Assembly (NCBI GenBank): GCA_030832185.1
Contig: JAURJQ010000003.1
Coordinates: 1-64,000 of the forward strand
Length of the DNA: 64,000 nucleotides
Direction of reading: 5' to 3'
From: Chitinophagales bacterium
GTDB taxonomy: Bacteria; Bacteroidota; Bacteroidia; Chitinophagales; JADJOU01
Under the pieces are notes generated by a model, which saw only the letters and a list, made by a program, of their open reading frames with translations, did no database searches and was not told the origin of the DNA. The position numbers were made by a program, and so were the translations under genes. Positions 8,485-18,140 of this stretch are shown in pieces. The number at the start of each line of letters is the position of its first letter. Positions within the stretch are counted from its first letter, which is position 1.

Positions 8485-9042
8485 ATGAGTAAAAAACAAA
8501 TTTTAATTTTATTGGCTGGTTTTATAACAATTACAGCGAGTGCACAGGTGAAAACAGCTACTGTCAATTCGAATGAATTAGTAATGAGTATGCCTGAGAC
8601 TAAAGCATTGCAAGCGAAAATACAGGAGAAAAGCGCTGAATTAAGTAAGCAATTGGAAACAATGTATAAGCAATATGAAACCAAAATGGCTGAGTTAAAA
8701 GGTATTAATCCTCAAAAAATGACTGCAATAGAAGAAGCTAAGGTGGCGGAATTACAGGATTTGCAAAAGAGAATTGAAAAATTCGAGCAGTCTGCTCAGA
8801 AAGAAGTACAGCAAATGGAACAAACACTTTCAGTCCCAATCCTTGAGAAAGCTAAGAAAATGATAGAGGTCGTAGCAACAGAAAGAGGCTACAGTCATGT
8901 ATTTGATGTATCTGCCGGAGGTATGATCGTATTCCCTAAAGGAGACGATATTACAGATGCTACAAAGACTAAGATGGGTATTCCTTTGACTCCAGCCACG
9001 AATACGAATACTGCAGCACCTGCAATAGGGGGTAAAAAATAA
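8485..9042 (+). CDS. OmpH/Skp-family periplasmic chaperone (second copy)
   Basis: A 185-residue paralogue of the preceding gene. Signal peptide MSKKQILILLAGFITITASAQ is followed by VKTATVNSNELVMSMPETKA, a coiled coil (about 45-110), and the conserved C-terminal core GYSHVFDVSAGGMIVFPKGDD. A Thr/Ala/Asn-rich tail ends in GGKK. The ATG at 8485 fits the signal peptide; in-frame ATGs at 8434 and 8443 would add a polar N-terminal extension and are less likely. The two copies differ enough in the coiled coil to be an old duplication. It ends 15 bases before murI and is probably cotranscribed with it. Confidence 0.93.
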   Translation: MSKKQILILLAGFITITASAQVKTATVNSNELVMSMPETKALQAKIQEKSAELSKQLETMYKQYETKMAELKGINPQKMTAIEEAKVAELQDLQKRIEKFEQSAQKEVQQMEQTLSVPILEKAKKMIEVVATERGYSHVFDVSAGGMIVFPKGDDITDATKTKMGIPLTPATNTNTAAPAIGGKK

Positions 9043-9057
9043 TTAGAATATTTCCTT

Positions 9058-9855
9058 TTGAGCTCTCAGAGTATAGGAATTTTTGATAGTGGTATTGGCG
9101 GCCTTACGGTCGCCAATGCTATTTCTAGTCTCTTACCAAATGAGCATATAGTTTATTTTGGAGACTCAGAGCACATGCCATATGGTGAGAAGTCCCCAGA
9201 GTTGATTCAAGAATTTGCCACTAAAATTACTCAATACCTTATTGAAGAGAAAAAATGTAAAGCAGTTGTCATAGCATGCAATACAGCATCGGCTGTCGCT
9301 TATAATCATTTGAAACTTCTTTATGAAGGACAAGTTCCGATTATTAATGTTATAGACCCAATGATAGAGCTTATTGTAGGCTCCTTATACAAAAAAATAG
9401 GTATTATCGCTACTCGAGGAACAGTGGACTCTAATGTATATCAAGATAAACTTCAACGCAGAGCTCCCAGTCAAGATTATACAGTTATGGCTACTCCACT
9501 ATTAGCATCTATGATTGAAGAGAATTTTATTCATGATGAAATCTCATCCACTATCATTAGTAAATATTTGAGTGACTCAAAGCTGGCAGGTATTGATGCA
9601 CTTGTTTTAGCATGCACTCATTATCCGCTGATAGCGGCTGATATATCTGAGTATTATCATCATAAAGTCAAGCTTCTATTATCAGGTCCTGTAGTGGCAG
9701 AAAAGTTAAAAGTCATTTTAGCTAAGGAAGAACTTCTAAGCCAAAACAGGGAAAAAGAAAATGACTATATTGTCTCTGATTTAACTAAAAATTTTGAAAA
9801 ATCAGCCGAAAAATTCTTTGGTACAAAGATTAGCCTAAAAGAAGTGAAGCTTTAA
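9058..9855 (+). CDS. murI: Glutamate racemase
   Basis: MurI interconverts L- and D-glutamate in the cytoplasm to feed peptidoglycan synthesis. Both catalytic cysteines are visible in their motifs, CNTAS (about residue 74) and CTHYP (about residue 186), and the N-terminal signature GIFDSGIGGLTV is intact. The 265-residue length is normal. The start is TTG at 9058: it places the GIFDSG motif at the usual distance and there is no ATG nearby. It lies directly after the two ompH genes, a neighbourhood conserved in the phylum that links envelope chaperones with cell-wall precursor supply. Confidence 0.95.
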   Translation: MSSQSIGIFDSGIGGLTVANAISSLLPNEHIVYFGDSEHMPYGEKSPELIQEFATKITQYLIEEKKCKAVVIACNTASAVAYNHLKLLYEGQVPIINVIDPMIELIVGSLYKKIGIIATRGTVDSNVYQDKLQRRAPSQDYTVMATPLLASMIEENFIHDEISSTIISKYLSDSKLAGIDALVLACTHYPLIAADISEYYHHKVKLLLSGPVVAEKLKVILAKEELLSQNREKENDYIVSDLTKNFEKSAEKFFGTKISLKEVKL

Positions 9856-9867
9856 TCTAATATTCAA

Positions 9868-9875
9868 TATTTTTG
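9868..9875 (+). promoter_or_regulatory. -7 box before the DUF4369-thioredoxin gene
   Basis: TATTTTTG fits TAnnTTTG and lies 46 bases before the ATG at 9922. No clear -33 element is seen. Confidence 0.4.
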
Positions 9876-9921
9876 TATTACACTATTAAATTATATTTTT
9901 ACTAAAATAAAACATAAAAAA

Positions 9922-11088
9922 ATGAAGAGAATACTATTTGCTTTTTTGACCATTATTTTAACAAATTGCAATGCAATTGGTGGAGATGATTATGTAATCA
10001 ATGGCAAACTTAATAATACTGCCGCTCAATCTATATATTTAGAGCGTATCTCTCATACAGAGATTAAGATGATAGATAGTTCTATCCTAAAGAATGGACT
10101 ATTTACATTGAAAGGGCCAATTGAAGGCCTTGGTTTTTATCGTTTGAGAATACGAGCGAATAATCCACAAGGTGAATTATTTTGGTTTCTAAGTCTCAAT
10201 AAGAAAGAACTAGTTCAAGCAACATTAGATGAAAAGAATCCTGTGAGCTATACTATCACAAGCAATGAAGCTCAGAAAGAATTCCAAGACTTGTTGAAAA
10301 ATTTCGGAGCGCATCAAGCTGATATCGGTCAGTTATATCAGCAGTATAATGCCCTCTCTCAAAAGGATCCAAACTCAAAAGAGTCAGAGGAAATAGGGAT
10401 GCAGATTAATAGCAAGAATGATAATTTCAATAAATATGTCACTGGGGTGATTCAAACATCAAAGAACTTGATGACGAAATATTACTTATATTCAGTCATG
10501 CTGCAGCAGTTTCAGAATCAAGCAGTCCCTGAGCAATTGACACAGGATATCAGACTATATGCTGATAAGATGACTAAAGAATTGCCAAACTCACAATACA
10601 CTAAAGATTTTCAAGCGATTATTAATAATTTGGATTTGCAAAAGAAAATGGCTGAATCCAAAAATAAATTGGATATTGGTTCTTTAGCTCCTGATATTGA
10701 CTTAGTAAAAGATGATGGTTCAAAGGTAAAGTTATCTTCATTCAAAGGAAAAATTGTATTAATGGACTTCTGGGCAAGCTGGTGTAGACCATGCAGAATG
10801 GAAAATCCAAATGTGGTGGCGGCCTACAATAAATACAAAGATAGAGGTTTAGTCATACTGAGTATTTCACAAGACCAAGATTTGGTAAAATGGAAAGCTG
10901 CAATAGGTCAGGATGGATTGATTTGGAAAACACATTTTTCAGATAACATGGCAGGCGGCGTAGCTTCTTCTACCTACGATGTCAGTTATATTCCTAAGAC
11001 ATACCTTATCGATAAATTAGGTAAAATAGCAGCAAAAGATCTTCGTGGTGCTGCATTGGATGCTGAAATAGAAAAATTGATAAAGTAG
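9922..11088 (+). CDS. DUF4369 and thioredoxin-like (TlpA/ResA type) oxidoreductase
   Basis: A 388-residue secreted protein. The signal peptide ends near a cysteine at residue 17 (LTNCNAIG), so it may be a lipoprotein. The DUF4369 domain (about 24-120) is typical of Bacteroidota, then a helical linker (130-245), then a thioredoxin fold (250-388) with the redox motif WASWCRPCRMENP and the cis-proline loop YIPKTYLID. Such proteins act in the periplasm on disulfides of secreted or cytochrome proteins; the exact partner is unknown. It has its own probable promoter and ends 12 bases before rfbA. Confidence 0.88.
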   Translation: MKRILFAFLTIILTNCNAIGGDDYVINGKLNNTAAQSIYLERISHTEIKMIDSSILKNGLFTLKGPIEGLGFYRLRIRANNPQGELFWFLSLNKKELVQATLDEKNPVSYTITSNEAQKEFQDLLKNFGAHQADIGQLYQQYNALSQKDPNSKESEEIGMQINSKNDNFNKYVTGVIQTSKNLMTKYYLYSVMLQQFQNQAVPEQLTQDIRLYADKMTKELPNSQYTKDFQAIINNLDLQKKMAESKNKLDIGSLAPDIDLVKDDGSKVKLSSFKGKIVLMDFWASWCRPCRMENPNVVAAYNKYKDRGLVILSISQDQDLVKWKAAIGQDGLIWKTHFSDNMAGGVASSTYDVSYIPKTYLIDKLGKIAAKDLRGAALDAEIEKLIK

Positions 11089-11100
11089 AATTTAATTTAC

Positions 11101-11970
11101 ATGAAAGGAATAATTCTGGCAGGTGGCAGTGGTACAAGATTGTATCCGATAACTTATGCTATTAGTAAGCAGATCATGCCTATCTACGATAAGCCCATGA
11201 TTTATTATCCTCTATCCACACTATTACTCAGTGGTATACGAGAGATTTTAATTATTTCTACCCCTTATGATTTGCCTCAGTTCGAGAGATTATTGGGAGA
11301 TGGAAGTCAGATTGGGTGTAAATTTTCCTATGCTGTTCAGGAAATTCCGAATGGATTAGCTCAAGCTTTTGTTATTGGCGAGAAATTTATAGGCAATGAT
11401 AAATGTGCCTTAATTCTTGGAGATAATATTTTCTATGGTTCCGGTCTTGGAAAATTGCTTGAAAAGAATAATGATCCAGACGGAGGTATCATATATGCCT
11501 ATAGAGTTTCAGATCCAGAGAGATATGGCGTCGTAGAATTTGATGAGAATAAAAAAGCGATTAGTCTGGAAGAAAAGCCTTCCTCTCCCAAGTCTAATTA
11601 TGCCGTACCGGGGCTTTATTTTTACGATAACTCAGTGGTAGAGTTCGCTAAAAATTTAAAGCCGGGACCCAGAGGAGAGTACGAAATTACTGATTTAAAT
11701 AGAATCTATCTAGAAAATAATAAGCTAAATGTCAGTATATTGGAGAGAGGCACTGCCTGGCTGGATACCGGTACGCATGAATCTTTGATGCAGGCTTCTC
11801 AATTTGTGCAGGTAATAGAAAATCGTCAAGGATTTAAAATTGGTTGTATAGAGGAGATAGCTTATAGAAAAGGTTTTATCGATAGATCTCAGCTTTTGAA
11901 AATAGCAGAGCCTCTTAGAAAAAGTGGGTATGGACAGTATTTATTAGATGTAGCAAATGAGAAATTTTAA
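11101..11970 (+). CDS. rfbA: Glucose-1-phosphate thymidylyltransferase
   Basis: RmlA/RfbA makes dTDP-glucose from dTTP and glucose-1-phosphate, the first step to dTDP-L-rhamnose and related sugars. The nucleotide-binding signature [13 protein letters not shown] (residues 6-18), the conserved [19 protein letters not shown] and the metal-binding DNIF are present; the 289-residue length is standard. The rest of the rml pathway (rfbB, C, D) is not next to it. The downstream epimerase overlaps its end by 14 bases, so the two are translationally coupled and may work on the same sugar nucleotide. Confidence 0.96.
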   Translation: MKGIILAGGSGTRLYPITYAISKQIMPIYDKPMIYYPLSTLLLSGIREILIISTPYDLPQFERLLGDGSQIGCKFSYAVQEIPNGLAQAFVIGEKFIGNDKCALILGDNIFYGSGLGKLLEKNNDPDGGIIYAYRVSDPERYGVVEFDENKKAISLEEKPSSPKSNYAVPGLYFYDNSVVEFAKNLKPGPRGEYEITDLNRIYLENNKLNVSILERGTAWLDTGTHESLMQASQFVQVIENRQGFKIGCIEEIAYRKGFIDRSQLLKIAEPLRKSGYGQYLLDVANEKF

Positions 11971-12931
11971 GTTCATGCCAACCTCTGAAAATCAAAGTAA
12001 GCATTATAAAAGGACAATATTAGTGACTGGCGCTGCTGGTCAAGTAGGTAGTTGTCTAGTAGACAAGTTAATTGAAGATAGTGAAAACTTCATCGTAGCT
12101 GTAGATAATTTACTGACAGGAACTAGGCAGAATTTACCTAATAATTCCCCCACAAATTATAAGTTTATTGTGTGCGACGTTAATGATAAAAAGCAGATAT
12201 CTGCTGTCATGACCTCTTTTCAGTTTGATTTTGTATTTCACTATGCTGCAGTGGTAGGTGTGAAAAGAACAATAGATAACCCCATAATGGTATTAAATGA
12301 TATTAAAGGAATAGAATCTATTTTGATGTTATCTGTATCTACTGGGGTAAAGAGAATTTATTTCTCTTCTAGCAGCGAAGTATATGGAGAGCCATTTGAG
12401 CATCCTCAGCATGAGAAAACCACTCCATTGAACTCCAGACTGCCATACGCTATAGTTAAAAATGTTGCAGAGGCTTATTTAAGAAGTTATAATAAAGAGT
12501 TTGGATTGGAATATACTGTATTCAGATTTTTCAATACCTATGGACCTAAGCAGAGCAAGGATTTCGTGGTGAAGAAATTTATGCATGCTGCCTTGTTAGA
12601 AGAACCATTAACCATATATGGAGACGGCTCCCAGTCGCGCACTCTTTGTTATATAGATGACAATATTCAGGCTACAGTCAATTGTCTTTATAAAAATTTA
12701 TTCATTAATGACACTATCAATATTGGAAATTCCAATGAAATTTCTATGTTAGATTTAGCCAAGCTCATTATTAAATTGACGAATTCAAAATCAGAAATTA
12801 TTCACCTCCCTGCTTTAGAAGAAGGAGATATGACTCGCAGATGCCCAGATATCTCTAACATGTTGTTGGCATTAGGCCGCGAATTGACTGCTTTAGAAGA
12901 GGGACTTGAGAAATTAAAAATTTACTACTAG
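11957..12931 (+). CDS. NAD-dependent sugar-nucleotide epimerase/dehydratase (extended SDR)
   Basis: A 324-residue extended short-chain dehydrogenase. The Rossmann motif is GAAGQVGS (about residues 24-31), and the catalytic pair is YAIVK with an upstream SSSSEVYGE segment supplying the serine/threonine. NTYGP and the C-terminal substrate region complete the fold. It acts on an NDP-sugar as 4-epimerase, 4,6-dehydratase or decarboxylase; the sequence does not decide. ATG 11957 overlaps rfbA by 14 bases. ATG 11975, 4 bases after the rfbA stop, is an equally good start and would remove six residues. Coupling to rfbA suggests a role in surface polysaccharide sugars. Confidence 0.85.
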   Translation: MRNFKFMPTSENQSKHYKRTILVTGAAGQVGSCLVDKLIEDSENFIVAVDNLLTGTRQNLPNNSPTNYKFIVCDVNDKKQISAVMTSFQFDFVFHYAAVVGVKRTIDNPIMVLNDIKGIESILMLSVSTGVKRIYFSSSSEVYGEPFEHPQHEKTTPLNSRLPYAIVKNVAEAYLRSYNKEFGLEYTVFRFFNTYGPKQSKDFVVKKFMHAALLEEPLTIYGDGSQSRTLCYIDDNIQATVNCLYKNLFINDTINIGNSNEISMLDLAKLIIKLTNSKSEIIHLPALEEGDMTRRCPDISNMLLALGRELTALEEGLEKLKIYY

Positions 12932-12973
12932 TCTTGTTGAGTTGAATTCTAAGCGTTTGCTTTACTGACGTTT

Positions 12974-14344
12974 TTATTCCAATACTACTATCTCTACTCG
13001 TCTATTTTTTGCTCTACCATGCTCGCTTTCATTGTTAGCCAGTGGATTGTCATAGTTGTTTCCTATATAATTGATTCGGTCTTCTTCCACGCCGTTTTCG
13101 AGCAATAATTTTTTCACTGTTTTGGCCCGTTGTTCGGATAATTTTTGATTATAGTCTATTGTTCCTATATTATCAGTATAACCTATAAGGTGCACTCGAT
13201 AATCTTTATTCTTATTAAGATATATAGCGAGCTCTCTCACATCTATTTGACTTGAATCAGGAATATCAAATTTGTTATATTCAAAATTTATATTTGTAAT
13301 TTCAAATTTTTCTTCAATTTGCTTCGGGGAATCGATGGTGATTGGAGTGATTAGTTTTAACTGAAATAGACTATCAAAATTGATTTTCCCTCTCAAATTT
13401 TCATAGTTTTTAAAATAAGGAGCTTTCGGGTTTTTCTGCGCAGTAAAAGATTGATGTTCGAGAAATACACCGCTATCAAACATAGGGTCTCCAATATCTC
13501 CAATGGCTATTTTCATATGATATACCTTATAGGGTGTTAAAAAGCAATTAGCAGTTAATTTTCGAGTCAGTCCGTCAAACTCAATATTATTAAAGAGTTC
13601 ATCATTGAGCGTCTTTCGTTCGAGATCGTCTACCGAAAAATCTTTCGACTTATCTCCGAAAAGTCTAACGATAATATCCTTAATAAAAGGCTCTCTTGGC
13701 TCTAGGTCGTCTAAAACGTCTTTCTTAATATTGGAATTGACAAAGCATGCATTATTTATAAAATATTGGTTGTTTCTTAAGTGATTTACATTATTAATAG
13801 TTACAGGTATCCTAGTTTCAGGTATGAGGGCTAAGTTTTTATAAAAATTCCCATCTCCTGTAATGATAAATCCAAACACATCATTAAATCGACTACCGAC
13901 ATACTCTTTATATTCCTCAGAAGCAAAAATATAATTAAATTTTATTTCATTTTCAAGTGGAATAAAATCAAATTCTAAATAAACTTGATCGCAGACTTTG
14001 CCTCTAGATAATTTTCCTAAATCTCTATCGCCTTTAAACCTATATTTATTGTCCCAGGCTAGACCACTGGTCCCAGGCGTTTTATTTCCCCCGCCTAAGG
14101 TATTCAAATTTCCTGTGGTAAATACAATTCCTTCCTTAATTTCAAATGAATCTACCTGGATATTAAACCTGCCTAAAGATGATTTGAGTCCTCGAAATTT
14201 TAGATTGTTTATTTTGACATTGGTAGTATCTAGTATATGGAGGAGATACTGCAAGGGTTTAAGACTAGTATCAATCTTTACCTTTTTCTGGGCATGTAGG
14301 CTCAGGTGAATGAGGGTAATCAAAATTAGGAAACTATATTTCAT
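12974..14344 (-). CDS. Choice-of-anchor L domain protein with C-terminal OmpA domain
   Basis: A 456-residue secreted protein. The signal peptide is residues 1-18 (ending HAQ). The choice-of-anchor L domain (about 30-225) is recognised by GIVFTTGNL, YLEFDFIPLENEIKFNYIF and ASEEYKEYVGSRFNDVFGF. A linker region follows to about 345. The OmpA-like peptidoglycan-binding domain fills residues 345-456, with LIGYTDNIGTIDYNQKLSEQR and GRAKNRRVEI. In its usual form the L domain sits in proteins exported by T9SS; here the OmpA module would anchor it to the cell wall from the outer membrane or periplasm. It lies convergent to the epimerase and 17 bases after thyA, so it is probably read with thyA although functionally unrelated. 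Confidence 0.88.
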   Translation of the reverse strand: MKYSFLILITLIHLSLHAQKKVKIDTSLKPLQYLLHILDTTNVKINNLKFRGLKSSLGRFNIQVDSFEIKEGIVFTTGNLNTLGGGNKTPGTSGLAWDNKYRFKGDRDLGKLSRGKVCDQVYLEFDFIPLENEIKFNYIFASEEYKEYVGSRFNDVFGFIITGDGNFYKNLALIPETRIPVTINNVNHLRNNQYFINNACFVNSNIKKDVLDDLEPREPFIKDIIVRLFGDKSKDFSVDDLERKTLNDELFNNIEFDGLTRKLTANCFLTPYKVYHMKIAIGDIGDPMFDSGVFLEHQSFTAQKNPKAPYFKNYENLRGKINFDSLFQLKLITPITIDSPKQIEEKFEITNINFEYNKFDIPDSSQIDVRELAIYLNKNKDYRVHLIGYTDNIGTIDYNQKLSEQRAKTVKKLLLENGVEEDRINYIGNNYDNPLANNESEHGRAKNRRVEIVVLE

Positions 14345-14361
14345 AGAGTAGTTTTTTGTTT

Positions 14362-15243
14362 TTACACAGCTACTTCGGCTTTGATTTTTGGGTGAAATTG
14401 GTAGTCTCTAATTTCGATATCTTCATATTCAAAATCAAAAATAGAGTCTATTTTTCTACTAAAATGAAGACTCGGAAGTGGCAATGGCTCTCGCGACAGC
14501 TGAAGCTTAGCCTGATCTATATGGTTGTGATATAAATGGACATCTCCGAAAGTATGCACAAAGTCGCCTAGTTTTAAATTTAAGACATGTGCAATCATAT
14601 ACGTGAAAAGTGAATATGAAGCTATATTGAAAGGTACCCCGAGAAATACATCAGCACTGCGCTGATATAACTGACAGCTGAGTTTTCCATCTGCTATGTA
14701 GAATTGAAATAAACAATGGCAAGGAGGTAAAGCCATATTACCTATCTCGGTTGGGTTCCAAGCACTGACTATATGTCGCCTTGAATCCGGATTATTCTTT
14801 AGCTGCGTCATCAGATCTACTATCTGGTCCACCTTGACGCCATTGAGTCCTTCCCAATGCCTCCATTGACGACCGTATACAGGACCTAGATCTCCCCATT
14901 TATCTGCAAAATCGCTATCTTCTTTTATTTTTTTAGCAAATTCCTTAATAGTCTCGCCCTGATAAGTCTCACTTTTCTTGAATTTTTCAAACGGCCAATC
15001 ATTCCATATCCCTACACCATTATCTATCAAATATTTTATGTTGGTCTCTCCCTTAAGAAACCACAGTAATTCGTATATGATTGATTTCAAATGTAATTCC
15101 TTGGTTGTCACTAGAGGGAAGCCCTCATTGAGATTAAATCGCATTTGATAGCCAAATAGACTTCGCGTCCCTACACCAGTTCTGTCACTTTTATCCGTGC
15201 CATCTTGAAGGATTTTGTCTAGTAAATCTAAGTATGTTCGCAT
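14362..15243 (-). CDS. thyA: Thymidylate synthase
   Basis: ThyA methylates dUMP to dTMP with 5,10-methylene-tetrahydrofolate. The catalytic cysteine is in [13 protein letters not shown], followed by [20 protein letters not shown]. The N-terminal [13 protein letters not shown]-like segment ([18 protein letters not shown]) is also intact. At 293 residues it is longer than the 264 of the E. coli enzyme because of an insertion at about 95-125 ([18 protein letters not shown] region) before [11 protein letters not shown]; this longer small domain is common. The partner folA is not adjacent. A -7 box is seen at 15264-15271 on the minus strand. Confidence 0.97.
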   Translation of the reverse strand: MRTYLDLLDKILQDGTDKSDRTGVGTRSLFGYQMRFNLNEGFPLVTTKELHLKSIIYELLWFLKGETNIKYLIDNGVGIWNDWPFEKFKKSETYQGETIKEFAKKIKEDSDFADKWGDLGPVYGRQWRHWEGLNGVKVDQIVDLMTQLKNNPDSRRHIVSAWNPTEIGNMALPPCHCLFQFYIADGKLSCQLYQRSADVFLGVPFNIASYSLFTYMIAHVLNLKLGDFVHTFGDVHLYHNHIDQAKLQLSREPLPLPSLHFSRKIDSIFDFEYEDIEIRDYQFHPKIKAEVAV

Positions 15244-15263
15244 TTATTCAGTGTCTTTGAACA

Positions 15264-15271
15264 CAAAAATA
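15264..15271 (-). promoter_or_regulatory. -7 box before thyA
   Basis: The minus strand reads TATTTTTG, matching TAnnTTTG, about 20 bases before the thyA ATG. No -33 match. Confidence 0.45.
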
Positions 15272-15425
15272 CTTTTATGGTTTAAAATCATTAGAACAGT
15301 CATCCACATACTGTCGAAATGTTGTGGCTTAATTTGTATACCTATTGAGTTGGCTCAATTTAGCAAATCTTAGCGTGAATTCAGCGAGATACTCTTTATA
15401 TTTGCCTCAAAGTAATTATTTCCTC

Positions 15426-16697
15426 ATGATACTAGATGTCGTAATCCCAAATGTCGCAGAATCTATCACAGAAGTCACCTTAGGTACCTGGCTGGTCAAG
15501 GATGGTGATTATGTAACCATAGACCAACCTCTATGTGAGGTGGAGACAGACAAAGCTTCTCAAGAGCTCATAGCTGAAAAGGCTGGTCAAATTAAATTAG
15601 TAGTATCTGAAGGCGATGATGTCAAGGTAGGTGGGTTAATAGCTAAAATAGATACCAGCGCTGCAGAACCTGCAACGGTGCCTGTTGTCGAGAAAAAGAT
15701 AGAATCTCCAGCCCCATCTCAAAAGCCAGTAGCAGAAGAGAAAAAAGCGAATCCTATCAAAGAAATTCATCACTTTGCTGCTCAAACACCATCGCCATCG
15801 GCTCAGAAGTTGATTGCGGAAAACAAACTGGATGTTTTTAAAATAGCGAGTACAGGTAAGGATGGGCGAATAACCAAAGAAGATGTAATCAATGCTATTA
15901 AAAATGGCACTAGTGCTATGCAAGATGGCTTTAAGACACTCGCTAACTCTCAATCCATATTTAGCAGAGGCGAGGAGGTTAAAAAAATGCCTAGGATACG
16001 AAAAGTCATTTCCGAAAGATTAGTTTATGCTAAAAATAGTACAGCTATGCTCACCACATTTAATGAGGTGAACATGCAGCCTATAATGGATATTAGAGCT
16101 AAGTACAAGGATAAATTTAAAGAGGTACATGGTATCAATCTGGGTTTTATGAGCTTCTTTACCAAAGCATGCAGTTTAGCTCTTATGAAGTATCCAGAGG
16201 TGAATGCGTATATAGATGTCGAAAAAGGTGAACTAATTTATCATAATTATGCAGACATATCTATAGCTGTATCCACTCCAAAGGGACTAGTAGTGCCTGT
16301 AATACGCAATGCCGAGAGTCTGACTATGGATGGTATTGAAAAAGTGGTGGCACATTTAGCGGCTAAAGGTAGAGATGGTAATCTCTCTATGGAAGATATG
16401 GAGGGAGGCACATTTACTATCACTAATGGAGGAGTTTTTGGTTCACTCATGAGCACTCCGATAATAAATCCACCCCAATCAGCTATATTAGGTATGCATA
16501 AAATACAAGATAGGCCTATGGTGGAGAATGGTCAAATAGTGGTAAGACCCATGATGTACGTAGCTCTGAGTTATGATCACAGAATCATAGATGGGAAAGA
16601 AAGTGTAGGTTTTTTAGTGACTGTCAAAGACTTTCTCGAAAATCCAGAAAAAATGCTCATAGGTTCCGACCCTGTGGAGGCATTGTTAATGCTTTAG
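15426..16697 (+). CDS. 2-oxoacid dehydrogenase E2, dihydrolipoyl acyltransferase (succinyltransferase type)
   Basis: The E2 core enzyme transfers the acyl group from lipoate to CoA in 2-oxoglutarate or branched-chain 2-oxoacid dehydrogenase. One lipoyl domain (residues 1-77) carries the lipoylated lysine in [12 protein letters not shown] Pro/Ala/Lys-rich hinge leads to the E3-binding domain (about 115-155, [11 protein letters not shown]), and the catalytic domain (about 190-423) ends with [16 protein letters not shown] single lipoyl domain and about 420 residues suit SucB. The start is ATG 15426, exactly at the lipoyl domain; an in-frame upstream TTG (15345) would add a non-homologous 27-residue leader. 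E1 and E3 are not nearby. Confidence 0.9.
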   Translation: MILDVVIPNVAESITEVTLGTWLVKDGDYVTIDQPLCEVETDKASQELIAEKAGQIKLVVSEGDDVKVGGLIAKIDTSAAEPATVPVVEKKIESPAPSQKPVAEEKKANPIKEIHHFAAQTPSPSAQKLIAENKLDVFKIASTGKDGRITKEDVINAIKNGTSAMQDGFKTLANSQSIFSRGEEVKKMPRIRKVISERLVYAKNSTAMLTTFNEVNMQPIMDIRAKYKDKFKEVHGINLGFMSFFTKACSLALMKYPEVNAYIDVEKGELIYHNYADISIAVSTPKGLVVPVIRNAESLTMDGIEKVVAHLAAKGRDGNLSMEDMEGGTFTITNGGVFGSLMSTPIINPPQSAILGMHKIQDRPMVENGQIVVRPMMYVALSYDHRIIDGKESVGFLVTVKDFLENPEKMLIGSDPVEALLML

Positions 16698-16704
16698 GAT
16701 AGTT

Positions 16705-18066
16705 ATGAATATCCGATTTATACAAATATTCGGAGTAATTTCCTTTTTGTTCTATATTCTTTTAGCGCTAGTCTTATACATGGAGAGAGTTTCTATGATA
16801 GATTCTGCTTTTCAATTGTTTAGTATAGTTCAATCAGAATATTTAACGATCCAAGTAAATCGTTATCTAGCTTTTTTTACACAGATTCTCCCTTTAATTG
16901 GAGTCAAATTAAATTTTTCTCTTGAAATAATTGCTCGGATTTATTCTGCTTCATTTCCTATAGTATATGGGATTTGTTATGTATTCATTGCATTCGTATT
17001 TAAGGATAAAAAAAATGCTATTTTATTTTTAATATATCACTTTCTTATCATTGGGCATTCTTTTTATTGGCCACAGTGTGAATTAGTTCAGGGCATTTCA
17101 TGGTTCATAGTTTATGTTTCATTTTTGGAATGGCAGCTTGTCAATTCAAAGAAATTCTATTATTTATGCTTGCTTAATCTGGTATTTGTTGTTTCCTTAG
17201 TTTTTATGCACCCATTAATCTTATTAATTTTCTCATTTTATTTTTTCATTTTAATTATTGAAAAATCAGAATATAGAGGACAATATATTTTACAGATTGC
17301 TCTCTTCATATTTATCTCACTGTTAAAAAAGATATTCTTTGAAAATGGATATGATAATATGTTTAACGATAAGTTAATTCATTTTTTCAATGACTTTTCT
17401 CAAGCGAGAAAAGGTTTAAAAATCTCAGTTATTTATAATAAGTTTATTCTAAATTTCAAATTTCTAGTATGCGCTTTTATCCTGACAATAGGATATTTAA
17501 TCTACTCCAAAAGATTTATTCTATCTGCTATCTTAGTTGTTTATTCTGTTAGCTTGATTCTACTAATATACATCGGATACGGTATGAATATGGATTTATT
17601 CTATTCGGAGATCCAGTATAATCTAATTGTTTTTTTTATAGGTTGCATATTCGTTTTCTGTCTTTCATTTAACTTGAATAAAAATTATCATATAAGTTTT
17701 CTGATTCTCATGTTTCTGGCTTTCAACTATAGGGTTATAGATCTCTCGCATCAGTATGCCGCAAGAGTAAACTACTTAAAAGAATTAATCAAGGAATATC
17801 ACGGGCAAAAGGTTATTAAGATAGCCAATCAAAATGACTATAAAAATCTCAAATTATTTTGGAGTTCTTCTTTTGAAACATGGCTGATTTCTACTATTAT
17901 AAATGGAAAATCTAGTTCAATCATTATAGTCGATGATGTTGGTAAATATAATAAAGACTTAGGGAAAACTAATAAATGGATAACAATTTGGGAAACAATT
18001 TGTTATGATAGTTTAAATCGTAGGTACTTCAAGTTTAGTGATACAGGAATGTATATCATAAAGTAA
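16705..18066 (+). CDS. Polytopic membrane protein of unknown function
   Basis: A 453-residue protein with about ten hydrophobic helices up to residue 365 and a soluble C-terminal segment of roughly 85 residues. The layout and aromatic-rich loops (HSFYWPQCELVQG) resemble GT-C or EpsG-like membrane proteins of surface polysaccharide pathways, but no catalytic motif is clear and I do not recognise a family. Its DNA is markedly richer in A and T than the flanking E2 and ABC genes, which may indicate recent acquisition or simply the Phe/Ile/Leu-rich protein. It begins 7 bases after the E2 gene. Confidence 0.75.
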   Translation: MNIRFIQIFGVISFLFYILLALVLYMERVSMIDSAFQLFSIVQSEYLTIQVNRYLAFFTQILPLIGVKLNFSLEIIARIYSASFPIVYGICYVFIAFVFKDKKNAILFLIYHFLIIGHSFYWPQCELVQGISWFIVYVSFLEWQLVNSKKFYYLCLLNLVFVVSLVFMHPLILLIFSFYFFILIIEKSEYRGQYILQIALFIFISLLKKIFFENGYDNMFNDKLIHFFNDFSQARKGLKISVIYNKFILNFKFLVCAFILTIGYLIYSKRFILSAILVVYSVSLILLIYIGYGMNMDLFYSEIQYNLIVFFIGCIFVFCLSFNLNKNYHISFLILMFLAFNYRVIDLSHQYAARVNYLKELIKEYHGQKVIKIANQNDYKNLKLFWSSSFETWLISTIINGKSSSIIIVDDVGKYNKDLGKTNKWITIWETICYDSLNRRYFKFSDTGMYIIK

Positions 18067-18140
18067 ATTACATTGAATTAATTGCAATTATTTATTTTTA
18101 CCTAATTGTATACATTCGCAGATTTAATATAGATAGAATA

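Noticed and set aside
8379-8684. A 101-codon hydrophobic open frame opposite the second ompH gene
   Set aside because: It is entirely antisense to the well-supported OmpH coding sequence and its hydrophobicity follows from the Lys/Glu-rich codons of the sense strand; no start or promoter supports it.
13998-14309. A 103-codon plus-strand frame opposite the choice-of-anchor L gene
   Set aside because: It is antisense to a gene with signal peptide and two recognisable domains, and has no promoter.
15345-15425. In-frame 27-residue leader before the E2 lipoyl domain
   Set aside because: The lipoyl domain starts at ATG 15426 as in homologues, and the leader has no similarity or targeting character.
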